A stretch of DNA of 64,000 bases from Osmia lignaria lignaria (Eukaryota; Arthropoda; Insecta; Hymenoptera; Megachilidae), in the NCBI RefSeq assembly GCF_051020975.1, contig NW_027478161.1, forward strand, positions 2,852,001 to 2,916,000, written 5' to 3'. This document shows positions 1-9,385 of this stretch, in pieces. Positions within the stretch are counted from its first letter, which is position 1, and each line of letters opens with the position of its first letter. A model generated the notes under the pieces. The model ran no database searches. It was not told where the DNA came from and saw only the letters and a program-made list of their open reading frames with translations. Made by a program: the position numbers and the translations under genes.

Positions 1-398
1 AAAAAGTAGGAAACATAATTCTCTACAAAAACGGTCTCTTAACATTTTGCCATAGCTCGCTTCGTTTCCGAGATATTTGCAGATATATCTCAAGGGAAGG
101 GGCCTGACGGACATATTTCGAGATATTTCTTCTTCTTGTTGTTCTTCTTCTGCACAGCTAAGCTGGAAGTGGCATTTGCGGCTCGCACTGGTGCACAGTT
201 ATCTCAAAGAAAGGGGCCACGGTGTTTCTGTATCTCTATTATGTTGGTGCGTCTTCGGAACTTTTAAATATCTCGATATATCTCGAAAACTACGCTTCTG
301 ATCAAAAAATATCATAGAACATAAATTGTAGGAAACATAATTCTCTACAAAAAACGTCTCTTAACATTTTGCCATAGCTCGCTTCGTTTCCGAGATAT

Positions 399-720
399 TT
401 GCAGATTCAGCTCAAAGGAACTGGCCTGACGGACATATGTCGAGATATTTCTTCTTCTTGTTGTTCTTCCTCTGCACAGCTAAGCTGGAAGTGGCATTTG
501 CAGCTCGCAATAGTGCAGAGTTATCTCAAAGAAAGGGGCCACGGTGTTTCTGTATCTCTATTATGTTGGTGCGGCTTCGGAACTTTTAAATATCTTGATA
601 TATCTCGAGAACTACGCATCTGATCAAAAAATATCATAAAACATAAAAAGTAGGAAACTTAATTCTCTACCAAAAAAGTGTCTTAACATTTTGCCATAGC
701 TCGCTTCGTTTCCGAGATAT
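399..720 (+). repeat. Divergent subfamily with CAGCTCAAAGGAACTGG head (first of 20)
   Basis: Five substitutions fall within about 15 bp of the monomer head, turning TTATCTCAAGGGAAGGGG into TCAGCTCAAAGGAACTGG. Most members also carry AAAAACGTCTC about 40 bp upstream. Members start at 399, 2975, 4585, 5551, 6195, 6839, 9094, 9738, 23584, 27769, 30023, 32277, 35496, 37106, 39682, 49986, 53528, 57714, 59646 and 62866. None lies between about 10 and 23.5 kb. 5551 lacks the upstream change. Confidence 0.85.
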
Positions 721-1364
721 TTGCATATTTATCTCAAGGGAAGGGGCCTGACGGACATATTTCGAGATATTTCTTCTTCTTGTTGTTCTTCTTCTGCACA
801 GCTGAGCTGGAAGTGGCATTTGCGGCTCGCAATAGTGCAGAGTTATCTCAAAGAACGGGGCCACGGTGTTTCTGTATCTCTATTATGTTGGTGCGGCTTC
901 GGAACTTTTAAATATCTCGATATATCTCGAAAACTACGCTTCTGATCAAAAAATATCATCGAACATAAAAAGTAGGAAACTTACTTCTCTACAAAAAAGG
1001 TCTCTTAACATTTTGCCATAGCTCGCTTCGTTTCCGAGATATTTGCAGATTTATCTCAAGGGAAGTGGCCTGACGGACATATTTCGAGATAATTCTTCTT
1101 CTTGTTGTTCTTCTTCTGCACAGCTAAGCTGGAAGTGGCATTTGCAGCTCGCAATGGTGCAGAGTTATCCCAAAGAAAGGGGCCACGGTGTTTCTGTATC
1201 TCTATTATGTTGGTGCGGCTTCGGAACTTTTAAATATCTCGATATATCTCGAAAACTACGCTTCTGATCAAAAAATATCATAGAACATAAATTGTAGGAA
1301 ACATAATTCTCTACAAAAAAGGTCTCTTAACATTTTGCCATAGCTCGCTTCGTTTCCGAGATAT

Positions 1365-1510
1365 TTGCAGATTTATCTCAAGGGAAGGGGCCTGACGGAC
1401 ATATTTCGAGATATTTCTTCTTCTTGTTGTTCTTCTTCTGCACAGCTAAGCTGGAAGTGGCATTTGCGGCTCGCACTAGTGCAGAGTTATCTCAAAGAAA
1501 GGGGCCACGG
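1365..1510 (+). repeat. Degenerate internal duplication inside the monomer (114-bp offset)
   Basis: The segment 1365-1398 aligns with 1479-1510 of the same monomer. Both read TGCAGA, one variable base, TTATCTCAA, three variable bases, AAGGGGCC and ACGG; the first copy has an extra TG before ACGG. About 28 of 32 aligned positions match by eye. Both copies also have a GCTCGC upstream, at different spacing. The pair occurs in nearly all monomers, so it predates amplification. In the divergent CAGCTCAAAGGAACTGG subfamily the first copy is altered while the second is kept. It may be a relic of how the monomer was built or a duplicated protein-binding site; the sequence cannot decide. Confidence 0.75.
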
Positions 1511-1577
1511 TGTTTCTGTATCTCTATTATGTTGGTGCGGCTTCGGAACTTTTAAATATCTCGATATATCTCGAAAA
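1403..1577 (+). repeat. Inverted repeat of CGAGATATTT / AAATATCTCG within the monomer
   Basis: CGAGATATTT at 1407-1416 has a perfect 10-bp inverted partner AAATATCTCG at 1554-1563. A second, imperfect partner follows: GATATATCTCGAAAA at 1563-1577 is the reverse complement of 1403-1417 at about 13 of 15 positions. A direct copy of CGAGATATTT lies 50 bp upstream (1357-1366). In the CTTGAT haplotype the perfect arm is broken, but the second arm remains and carries the palindrome TCTCGAGA. These arms could pair across about 140 bases in single-stranded DNA or a transcript; that is inference. Confidence 0.65.
1415..1439 (+). repeat. TTC/TTG trinucleotide tract, one per monomer
   Basis: Eight trinucleotides run TTC TTC TTC TTG TTG TTC TTC TTC. 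The tract is present in every monomer at the same place and, unlike most microsatellites, does not vary in length. It varies only by substitution: TTCTTGATGTTCC in one subfamily, TTCCTGTTG near 43,283 and 47,791, CTTCTACTTC near 18,165 and CTTCTCCTTG near 12,693. On the opposite strand it is a purine-rich GAA/CAA tract. Confidence 0.85.
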
Positions 1578-3569
1578 CTACGCTTCTGATCAAAAAATAT
1601 CATACAACATAAAAAGTAGGAAACTTAATTCTCTACCAAAAAGGTCTCTTAACATTTTGCCATAGCTCGCTTCGTTTCCGAGATATTTGCAGATTTATCT
1701 CAAGGGAAGGGGCCTGACGGACATATTTCGAGATATTTCTTCTTCTTGTTGTTCTTCCTCTGCACAGCTAAGCTGGAAGTGGCATTTGCAGCTCGCAATA
1801 GTGCAGAGTTATCTCAAAGAAAGGGGCCACGGTGTTTCTGTATCTCTATTATGTTGGTGCGGCTTCGGAACTTTTAAATATCTTGATATATCTCGAGAAC
1901 TACGCATCTGATCAAAAAATATCATAGAACATAAATTGTAGGAAACATAATTCTCTACAAAAAAGGTCTCTTAACATTTTGCCATAGCTCGCTTCGTTTC
2001 CGAGATATTTGCAGATTTATCTCAAGGGAAGGGGCCTGACGGACATATTTCGAGATATTTCTTCTTCTTGTTGTTCTTCTTCTGCACAGCTAAGCTGGAA
2101 GTGGCATTTGCGGCTCGCACTAGTGCAGAGTTATCTCAAAGAAAGGGGCCACGGTGTTTCTGTATCTCTATTATGTTGGTGCGGCTTCGGAACTTTTAAA
2201 TATCTCGATATATCTCGAAAACTACGCTTCTGATCAAAAAATATCATACAACATAAAAAGTAGGAAACTTAATTCTCTACCAAAAAGGTCTCTTAACATT
2301 TTGCCATAGCTCGCTTCGTTTCCGAGATATTTGCAGATTTATCTCAAGGGAAGGGGCCTGACGGACATATTTCGAGATATTTCTTCTTCTTGTTGTTCTT
2401 CTTCTGCACAGCTAAGCTGGAAGTGGCATTTGCAGCTCGCAATAGTGCAGAGTTATCTCAAAGACAGGGGCCACGGTGTTTCTGTATCTCTATTATGTTG
2501 GTGCGGCTTCGGAACTTTTAAATATCTTGATATATCTCGAGAACTACGCGTCTGATCAAAAAATATCATAGAACATAAAAAGTAGGAAACATAATTCTCT
2601 ACAAAAACGGTCTCTTAACATTTTGCCATAGCTCGCTTCGTTTCCGAGATATTTGCAGATATATCTCAAGGGAAGGGGCCTGACGGACATATTTCGAGAT
2701 ATTTCTTCTTCTTGTTGTTCTTCTTCTGCACAGCTAAGCTGGAAGTGGCATTTGCGGCTCGCACTGGTGCACAGTTATCTCAAAGAAAGGGGCCACGGTG
2801 TTTCTGTATCTCTATTATGTTGGTGCGTCTTCGGAACTTTTAAATATCTCGATATATCTCGAAAACTACGCTTCTGATCAAAAAATATCATAGAACATAA
2901 ATTGTAGGAAACATAATTCTCTACAAAAAACGTCTCTTAACATTTTGCCATAGCTCGCTTCGTTTCCGAGATATTTGCAGATTCAGCTCAAAGGAACTGG
3001 CCTGACGGACATATGTCGAGATATTTCTTCTTCTTGTTGTTCTTCCTCTGCACAGCTAAGCTGGAAGTGGCATTTGCAGCTCGCAATAGTGCAGAGTTAT
3101 CTCAAAGAAAGGGGCCACGGTGTTTCTGTATCTCTATTATGTTGGTGCGGCTTCGGAACTTTTAAATATCTTGATATATCTCGAGAACTACGCATCTGAT
3201 CAAAAAATATCATAAAACATAAAAAGTAGGAAACTTAATTCTCTACCAAAAAAGTGTCTTAACATTTTGCCATAGCTCGCTTCGTTTCCGAGATATTTGC
3301 ATATTTTTCTCAAGGGAAGGGGCCTGACGGACATATTTCGAGATATTTCTTCTTCTTGTTGTTCTTCTTCTGCACAGCTGAGCTGGAAGTGGCATTTGCG
3401 GCTCGCAATAGTGCAGAGTTATCTCAAAGAACGGGGCCACGGTGTTTCTGTATCTCTATTATGTTGGTGCGGCTTCGGAACTTTTAAATATCTCGATATA
3501 TCTCGAAAACTACGCTTCTGATCAAAAAATATCATCGAACATAAAAAGTAGGAAACTTACTTCTCTACA

Positions 3570-4773
3570 AAAAAGGTCTCTTAACATTTTGCCATAGCTC
3601 GCTTCGTTTCCGAGATATTTGCAGATTTATCTCAAGGGAAGTGGCCTGACGGACATATTTCGAGATAATTCTTCTTCTTGTTGTTCTTCTTCTGCACAGC
3701 TAAGCTGGAAGTGGCATTTGCAGCTCGCAATGGTGCAGAGTTATCCCAAAGAAAGGGGCCACGGTGTTTCTGTATCTCTATTATGTTGGTGCGGCTTCGG
3801 AACTTTTAAATATCTCGATATATCTCGAAAACTACGCTTCTGATCAAAAAATATCATAGAACATAAATTGTAGGAAACATAATTCTCTACAAAAAAGGTC
3901 TCTTAACATTTTGCCATAGCTCGCTTCGTTTCCGAGATATTTGCAGATTTATCTCAAGGGAAGGGGCCTGACGGACATATTTCGAGATATTTCTTCTTCT
4001 TGTTGCTCTTCTTCTGCACAGCTAAGCTGGAAGTGGCATTTGCGGCTCGCACTAGTGCAGAGTTATCTCAAAGAAAGGGGCCACGGTGTTTCTGTATCTC
4101 TATTATGTTGGTGCGGCTTCGGAACTTTTAAATATCTCGATATATCTCGAAAACTACGCTTCTGATCAAAAAATATCATAGAACATAAAAAGTAGGAAAC
4201 CTAATTCTCTACAAAAAAGGTCTCTTAACATTTTGCCACAGCTCGCTTCGTTTCCGAGATATTTGCAGATTTATCTCAAGGGAAGTGGCCTGACGGATAT
4301 ATTTCGAGATATTTCTTCTTCTTGTTGTTCTTCTTCTGCACAGCTAAGCTGGAAGTGGCATTTGCGGCTCGCACTAGTGCAGAGTTATCTCAAAGAAAGG
4401 GGCCACGGTGTTTCTGTATCCCTATTATGTTGGTGCGGCTTCGGAACTTTTAAATATCTCGATATATCTCGAAAACTACGCTTCTGATCAAAAAATATCA
4501 TAGAACATAAATTGTAGGAAACATAATTCTCTACAAAAAACGTCTCTTAACATTTTGCCATGGCTCGCTTCGTTTCCGAGATATTTGCAGATTCAGCTCA
4601 AAGGAACTGGCCTGACGGACATATTTCGAGATATTTCTTCTTCTTGTTGTTCTTCTTCTGCACAGCTAAGCTGGAAGTGGCATTTACAGCTTGCAATAGT
4701 GCAGAGTTATCTCAAAGAAAGGGGCCACGGTGTTTCTGTATCTCTATTATGTTGGTGCGGCTTCGGAACTTTT
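3570..4773 (+). repeat. Block copied to 8,079-9,282 (14 monomers away)
   Basis: Monomers 12-15 match monomers 26-29 at an offset of 4,509 bp (14 monomers plus the 1-bp gain near 7,390). Shared private markers are GAGATAATTC, TGTTGCTCTTC, TTTGCCACAGCTCG, TTTGCCATGGCTCG and ATTTACAGCTTGC. The left limit is ACAAAAAAGG versus ACCAAAAAGG at 8,078. The right limit is TTTTAAAT versus TTTTGAAT at 9,283. Single differences are near 4,299 and 8,649. Confidence 0.8.
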
Positions 4774-5358
4774 AAATATCTTGATATATCTCGAGAACTA
4801 CGCCTCTGATCGAAAAATATCATAGAACATAAAAAGTAGGAAACTTAATTCTCTACAAAAAAGGTCTCTTAACATTTTGCCATAGCTCGCTTCGTTTCCG
4901 AGATATTTGCAGATTTATCTCAAGGGAAGGGGCCTGACGGACATATTTCGAGATATTTCTTCTTCTTGTTGTTCTTCCTCTGCACAGCTAAGCTGGAAGT
5001 GGCATTTGCAGCTCGCAATAGTGCAGAGTTATCTCAAAGAAAGGGGCCACGGTGTTTCTGTATCTCTATTATGTTGGTGCGGCTTCGGAACTTTTGAATA
5101 TCTTGATATATCTCGAGAACTACGCATCTGATCAAAAAATATCATAGAACATCAAAAGTAGGAAACTTAATTCTCTACAAAAAAGGTCTCTTAACATTTT
5201 GCCATAGCTCGCTTCGTTTCCGAGATATTTGCAGATTTATCTCAAGGGAAGGGGCCTGACGGACATATTTCGAGATATTTCTTCTTCTTGTTGTTCTTCT
5301 TCTGCACAGCTAAGCTGGAAGTGGCATTTGCGGCTCGCACTAGTGCAGAGTTATCTCA
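4422..5358 (+). repeat. Segment present three times (7 and 16 monomers apart)
   Basis: Monomers 15-16 recur at 6,676-7,613 (offset 2,254 bp, 7 monomers, plus the 1-bp gain in the second half) and again at about 9,575-10,511. All three carry TTTGCCATGGCTCG, ATTTACAGCTTGC, CGCCTCTGATCG and the AACATCAAAAG junction. The third copy extends further with CTCAACGAAAGG and CCACAGTG, as monomer 17 does, so monomers 31-33 track 15-17. The first and second copies stop matching at the CTCAACG site near 5,358. Confidence 0.8.
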
Positions 5359-5872
5359 ACGAAAGGGGCCACAGTGTTTCTGTATCTCTATTATGTTGGT
5401 GCGGCTTCGGAACTTTTAAATATCTCGATATATCTCGAAAACTACGCTTCTGATGAAAAAATATCATAGAACATAAATTGTAGGTAACATAATTCTCTAC
5501 AAAAAAGGTCTCTTAACATTTTGCCATAGCTCGCTTCGTTTCCGAGATATTTGCAGATTCAGCTCAAAGGAACTGGCCTGACGGACATATTTCGAGATAT
5601 TTCTTCTTCTTGTTGTTCTTCCTCTGCACAGCTAAGCTGGAAGTGGCATTTGCAGCTCGCAATAGTGCAGAGTTATCTCAAAGAAAGGGGCCACGGTGTT
5701 TCTGTATCTCTATTATGTTGGTGCGGCTTCGGAACTTTTAAATATCTTGATATATCTCGAGAACTACGCATCTGATCAAAAAATATCATAGAACATAAAA
5801 AGTAGGAAATCTAATTCTCTACAAAAAAGGTCTCTTAACATTTTGCCATAGCTCTCTTCGTTTCCGAGATAT

Positions 5873-6838
5873 TTGCAGATTTATCTCAAGGGAAGGGGCC
5901 TGACGGACATATTTCGAGATATTTCTTCTTCTTGTTGTTCTTCTTCTGTACAGCTAAGCTGAAAGTGGCATTTGCAGCTCGCAATAGTGCAGAGTTATCT
6001 CAAAGAAAGGGGCCACGGTGTTTCTGTATCTCTATTATGTTGGTGCGGCTTCGGAACTTTTAAATATCTTGATATATCTCGAGAACTACGCATCTGATCA
6101 AAAAATATCATAGAACATAAAAAGTAGGAAACTTAATTCTCTACAAAAAACGTCTCTTAACATTTTGCCATAGCTCGCTTCGTTTCCGAGATATTTGCAG
6201 ATTCAGCTCAAAGGAACTGGCCTGACGGACATATTTCGAGATATTTCTTCTTCTTGTTGTTCTTCCACTGCACAGCTAAGCTGGAAGTGGCATTTGCAGC
6301 TCGCAATAGTGCAGAGTTATCTCAAAGAAAGGGGCCACGGTGTTTCTGTATCTCTATTATTTTGGTGCGGCTTCGGAACTTTTGAATATCTTGATATATC
6401 TCGAGAACTACGCATCTGATCAAAAAATATCATAGAACATAAAAAGTAGGAAACTTAATTCTCTACAAAAAAGGTCGCTTAACATTTTGCCATAGCTTGC
6501 TTCGTTTCCGAGATATTTGCAGATTTATCTCAAGGGAAGTGGCCTGACGGACATATTTCGAGATATTTCTTCTTCTTGTTGTTCTTCTTCTGCACAGCTA
6601 AGCTGGAAGTGGCATTTGCGGCTCGCACTAGTGCAGAGTTATCTCAACGAAAGGGGCCACGGTGTTTCTGTATCTCTATTATGTTGGTGCGGCTTCGGAA
6701 CTTTTAAATATCTCGATATATCTCGAAAACTACGCTTCTGATCAAAAAATATCATAGAACATAAATTGTAGGAAACATAATTCTCTACAAAAAACGTCTC
6801 TTAACATTTTGCCATGGCTCGCTTCGTTTCCGAGATAT
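5873..6838 (+). repeat. TGTACAG / CCACTG / CTCAACG monomer trio (outlier copy)
   Basis: Three consecutive monomers carry, in order, TCTGTACAGCTAAGCTGAAAG, CTTCCACTGC with the CAGCTCAAAGGAACTGG head, and CTCAACGAAAGG. The same ordered trio recurs only much further right, starting at 35,174, 36,784, 39,360, 49,664 and 53,206 (the first of these reads CCCAACG). The left copy lacks the GACATGTTTCG change of the right-hand copies and has its own ATTATTTTGG at 6,361. Confidence 0.8.
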
Positions 6839-7383
6839 TTGCAGATTCAGCTCAAAGGAACTGGCCTGACGGACATATTTCGAGATATTTCTTCTTCTTG
6901 TTGTTCTTCTTCTGCACAGCTAAGCTGGAAGTGGCATTTACAGCTTGCAATAGTGCAGAGTTATCTCAAAGAAAGGGGCCACGGTGTTTCTGTATCTCTA
7001 TTATGTTGGTGCGGCTTCGGAACTTTTAAATATCTTGATATATCTCGAGAACTACGCCTCTGATCGAAAAATATCATAGAACATAAAAAGTAGGAAACTT
7101 AATTCTCTACAAAAAAGGTCTCTTAACATTTTGCCATAGCTCGCTTCGTTTCCGAGATATTTGCAGATTTATCTCAAGGGAAGGGGCCTGACGGACATAT
7201 TTCGAGATATTTCTTCTTCTTCTTGTTCTTCCTCTGCACAGCTAAGCTGGAAGTGGCATTTGCAGCTCGCAATAGTGCAGAGTTATCTCAAAGAAAGGGG
7301 CCACGGTGTTTCTGTATCTCTATTATGTTGGTGCGGCTTCGGAACTTTTGAATATCTTGATATATCTCGAGAACTACGCATCT

Positions 7384-7405
7384 GATCAAAAAAAAATCAT
7401 AGAAC
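7384..7405 (+). repeat. Monomer junction with 1-bp insertion
   Basis: The junction reads GATC followed by nine A and TCAT; other monomers have GATC, six A and TATCAT. This is one extra base plus a T-to-A change. It shifts the phase of all later monomers by +1 until 25,420. It is the only net insertion I find in the window. Confidence 0.85.
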
Positions 7406-9063
7406 ATCAAAAGTAGGAAACTTAATTCTCTACAAAAAAGGTCTCTTAACATTTTGCCATAGCTCGCTTCGTTTCCGAGATATTTGCAGATTTATCTCAA
7501 GGGAAGGGGCCTGACGGACATATTTCGAGATATTTCTTCTTCTTGTTGTTCTTCTTCTGCACAGCTAAGCTGGAAGTGGCATTTGCGGCTCGCACTAGTG
7601 CAGAGTTATCTCAAAGAAAGGGGCCACGGTGTTTCTGTATCCCTATTATGTTGGTGCGGCTTCGGAACTTTTAAATATCTTGATATATCTCGAGAACTAC
7701 GCATCTGATCAAAAAATATCATAGAACATAAAAAGTAGGAAACTTAATTCTCTACAAAAAAGGTCTCTTAACATTTTGCCATAGTTCGCTTCGTTTCCGA
7801 GATATTTGCAGATTTATCTCAAGGGAAGGGGCCTGACGGACATATTTCGAGATATTTCTTCTTCTTGTTGTTCTTCTTCTGCACAGCTAAGCTTGAAGCG
7901 GCATTTGCAGCTCGCAATAGTGCAGAGTTATCTCAAAGAAAGGGGCCACGGTGTTTCTGTATCTCTATTATGTTGGTGCGGCTTCGGAACTTTTAAAAAT
8001 CTTGATGTATCTCGAGAACTACGCATCTGATCAAAAAATATCATAGAGCATAAAAAGTAGGAAACTTAATTCTCTACCAAAAAGGTCTCTTAACATTTTG
8101 CCATAGCTCGCTTCGTTTCCGAGATATTTGCAGATTTATCTCAAGGGAAGTGGCCTGACGGACATATTTCGAGATAATTCTTCTTCTTGTTGTTCTTCTT
8201 CTGCACAGCTAAGCTGGAAGTGGCATTTGCAGCTCGCAATGGTGCAGAGTTATCCCAAAGAAAGGGGCCACGGTGTTTCTGTATCTCTATTATGTTGGTG
8301 CGGCTTCGGAACTTTTAAATATCTCGATATATCTCGAAAACTACGCTTCTGATCAAAAAATATCATAGAACATAAATTGTAGGAAACATAATTCTCTACA
8401 AAAAAGGTCTCTTAACATTTTGCCATAGCTCGCTTCGTTTCCGAGATATTTGCAGATTTATCTCAAGGGAAGGGGCCTGACGGACATATTTCGAGATATT
8501 TCTTCTTCTTGTTGCTCTTCTTCTGCACAGCTAAGCTGGAAGTGGCATTTGCGGCTCGCACTAGTGCAGAGTTATCTCAAAGAAAGGGGCCACGGTGTTT
8601 CTGTATCTCTATTATGTTGGTGCGGCTTCGGAACTTTTAAATATCTCGTTATATCTCGAAAACTACGCTTCTGATCAAAAAATATCATAGAACATAAAAA
8701 GTAGGAAACCTAATTCTCTACAAAAAAGGTCTCTTAACATTTTGCCACAGCTCGCTTCGTTTCCGAGATATTTGCAGATTTATCTCAAGGGAAGTGGCCT
8801 GACGGACATATTTCGAGATATTTCTTCTTCTTGTTGTTCTTCTTCTGCACAGCTAAGCTGGAAGTGGCATTTGCGGCTCGCACTAGTGCAGAGTTATCTC
8901 AAAGAAAGGGGCCACGGTGTTTCTGTATCCCTATTATGTTGGTGCGGCTTCGGAACTTTTAAATATCTCGATATATCTCGAAAACTACGCTTCTGATCAA
9001 AAAATATCATAGAACATAAATTGTAGGAAACATAATTCTCTACAAAAAACGTCTCTTAACATT

Positions 9064-9385
9064 TTGCCATGGCTCGCTTCGTTTCCGAGATATTTGCAGA
9101 TTCAGCTCAAAGGAACTGGCCTGACGGACATATTTCGAGATATTTCTTCTTCTTGTTGTTCTTCTTCTGCACAGCTAAGCTGGAAGTGGCATTTACAGCT
9201 TGCAATAGTGCAGAGTTATCTCAAAGAAAGGGGCCACGGTGTTTCTGTATCTCTATTATGTTGGTGCGGCTTCGGAACTTTTGAATATCTTGATATATCT
9301 CGAGAACTACGCATCTGATCAAAAAATATCATAGAACATAAAAAGTAGGAAACTTAATTCTCTACAAAAAAGGTCGCTTAACATT
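9064..9385 (+). repeat. Chimeric monomer 29
   Basis: The left part has the monomer-15 markers TTTGCCATGGCTCG and ATTTACAGCTTGC (up to 9,201). The right part has the monomer-20/21 markers TTTTGAATATC (9,283), AAGGTCGCTTAAC and CATAGCTTGC. The crossover therefore lies between 9,202 and 9,282. To its left the array follows monomers 12-15; to its right it follows 20-23. This is the signature of an unequal exchange. Confidence 0.8.

Larger units (their letters stand above)
1365..1589 (+). other. Recurring 74-codon open frame, judged non-coding
   Basis: A frame of 74 codons, or slightly longer or shorter variants, opens at the TTGCAG site of most monomers. It starts at TTG, not ATG. It is broken by an in-frame TGA in all monomers of the TGTACAG type (CTGAAAG) and the GATGTTCC type (CTTGATG). 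The main haplotype differences change amino acids (CGG to CAG, CTA to ATA, AAA to GAG, TTC to ATC) instead of being concentrated at silent third positions. I see no ribosome-binding site, signal peptide or recognisable domain. The frame recurs because the satellite monomer recurs, so I do not call it a gene. Transcription of the satellite remains possible but is not testable here. Confidence 0.9.
1365..1686 (+). repeat. Representative 322-bp monomer (monomer 5)
   Basis: This unit is close to the majority sequence and is used as the reference. In order it holds: TTGCAGA and TTATCTCAAGGG (1365-1383); GGGGCCTGACGG (1387-1398); TTTCGAGATATTTC (1404-1417); a TTC/TTG tract (1415-1439); CACAGCTAAGCTGGAAGTGG (1441-1460); a variable core GCGGCTCGCACTAG that is GCAGCTCGCAATAG in the other main haplotype; TTATCTCAAAG (1487-1497); GGGGCCACGG (1501-1510); TATCTCGATATATCTCGAAAAC, split here as TATCTCGATA and TATCTCGAAAAC; then an A-rich junction with two 5-6 bp A runs. 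Hand count gives about 129 G+C (40%) and 13 CpG. Two common haplotypes differ at linked sites: CTCGAT...CGAAAAC...GCTTCTG versus CTTGAT...CGAGAAC...GCATCTG. Confidence 0.9.
1..4178 (+). repeat. 8-monomer (2,576-bp) higher-order repeat, two partial copies
   Basis: Bases 1-1602 match 2577-4178 at an offset of exactly 8 monomers. Shared private markers include ACAAAAACGG before monomers 1 and 9, the GTGCGTCTTCGG variant, GACATATGTCG in monomers 2 and 10, GCTGAGCTGG in 3 and 11, and GAGATAATTCTTC in 4 and 12. Differences noticed are A731 versus T3307 and T1430 versus C4006. The match stops at CATACAAC (1603) versus CATAGAAC (4179). The rest of the first copy (monomers 6-8) has no counterpart after 4179. 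Confidence 0.85.

Noticed and set aside
667..864. 65-codon minus-strand frame (and its copy at 3,243-3,440)
   Set aside because: It exists only in two copies of one HOR monomer and is interrupted elsewhere. It is a chance frame in repeat DNA.
1660..1690. CENP-B box
   Set aside because: I compared the TTCG sites (GCTTCGTTTCCGAGA, TTTCGAGATATT, GCTTCGGAAC) with the core pattern TTCGNNNNANNCGGG. None has the CGGG at the right spacing.
4560..4775. 71-codon frame with a true ATG (also at 6,814, 9,069 and 9,713)
   Set aside because: The ATG comes from one A-to-G change (CATAGC to CATGGC) in four related monomers. The frame lies out of phase with the 74-codon frame, and nothing suggests translation.
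5450..5456. Hammerhead ribozyme core CTGATGA, as in some animal satellites
   Set aside because: Other monomers read CTGATCA here. The motif appears in one unit by a single change, and no matching stems or GAAA partner could be arranged.
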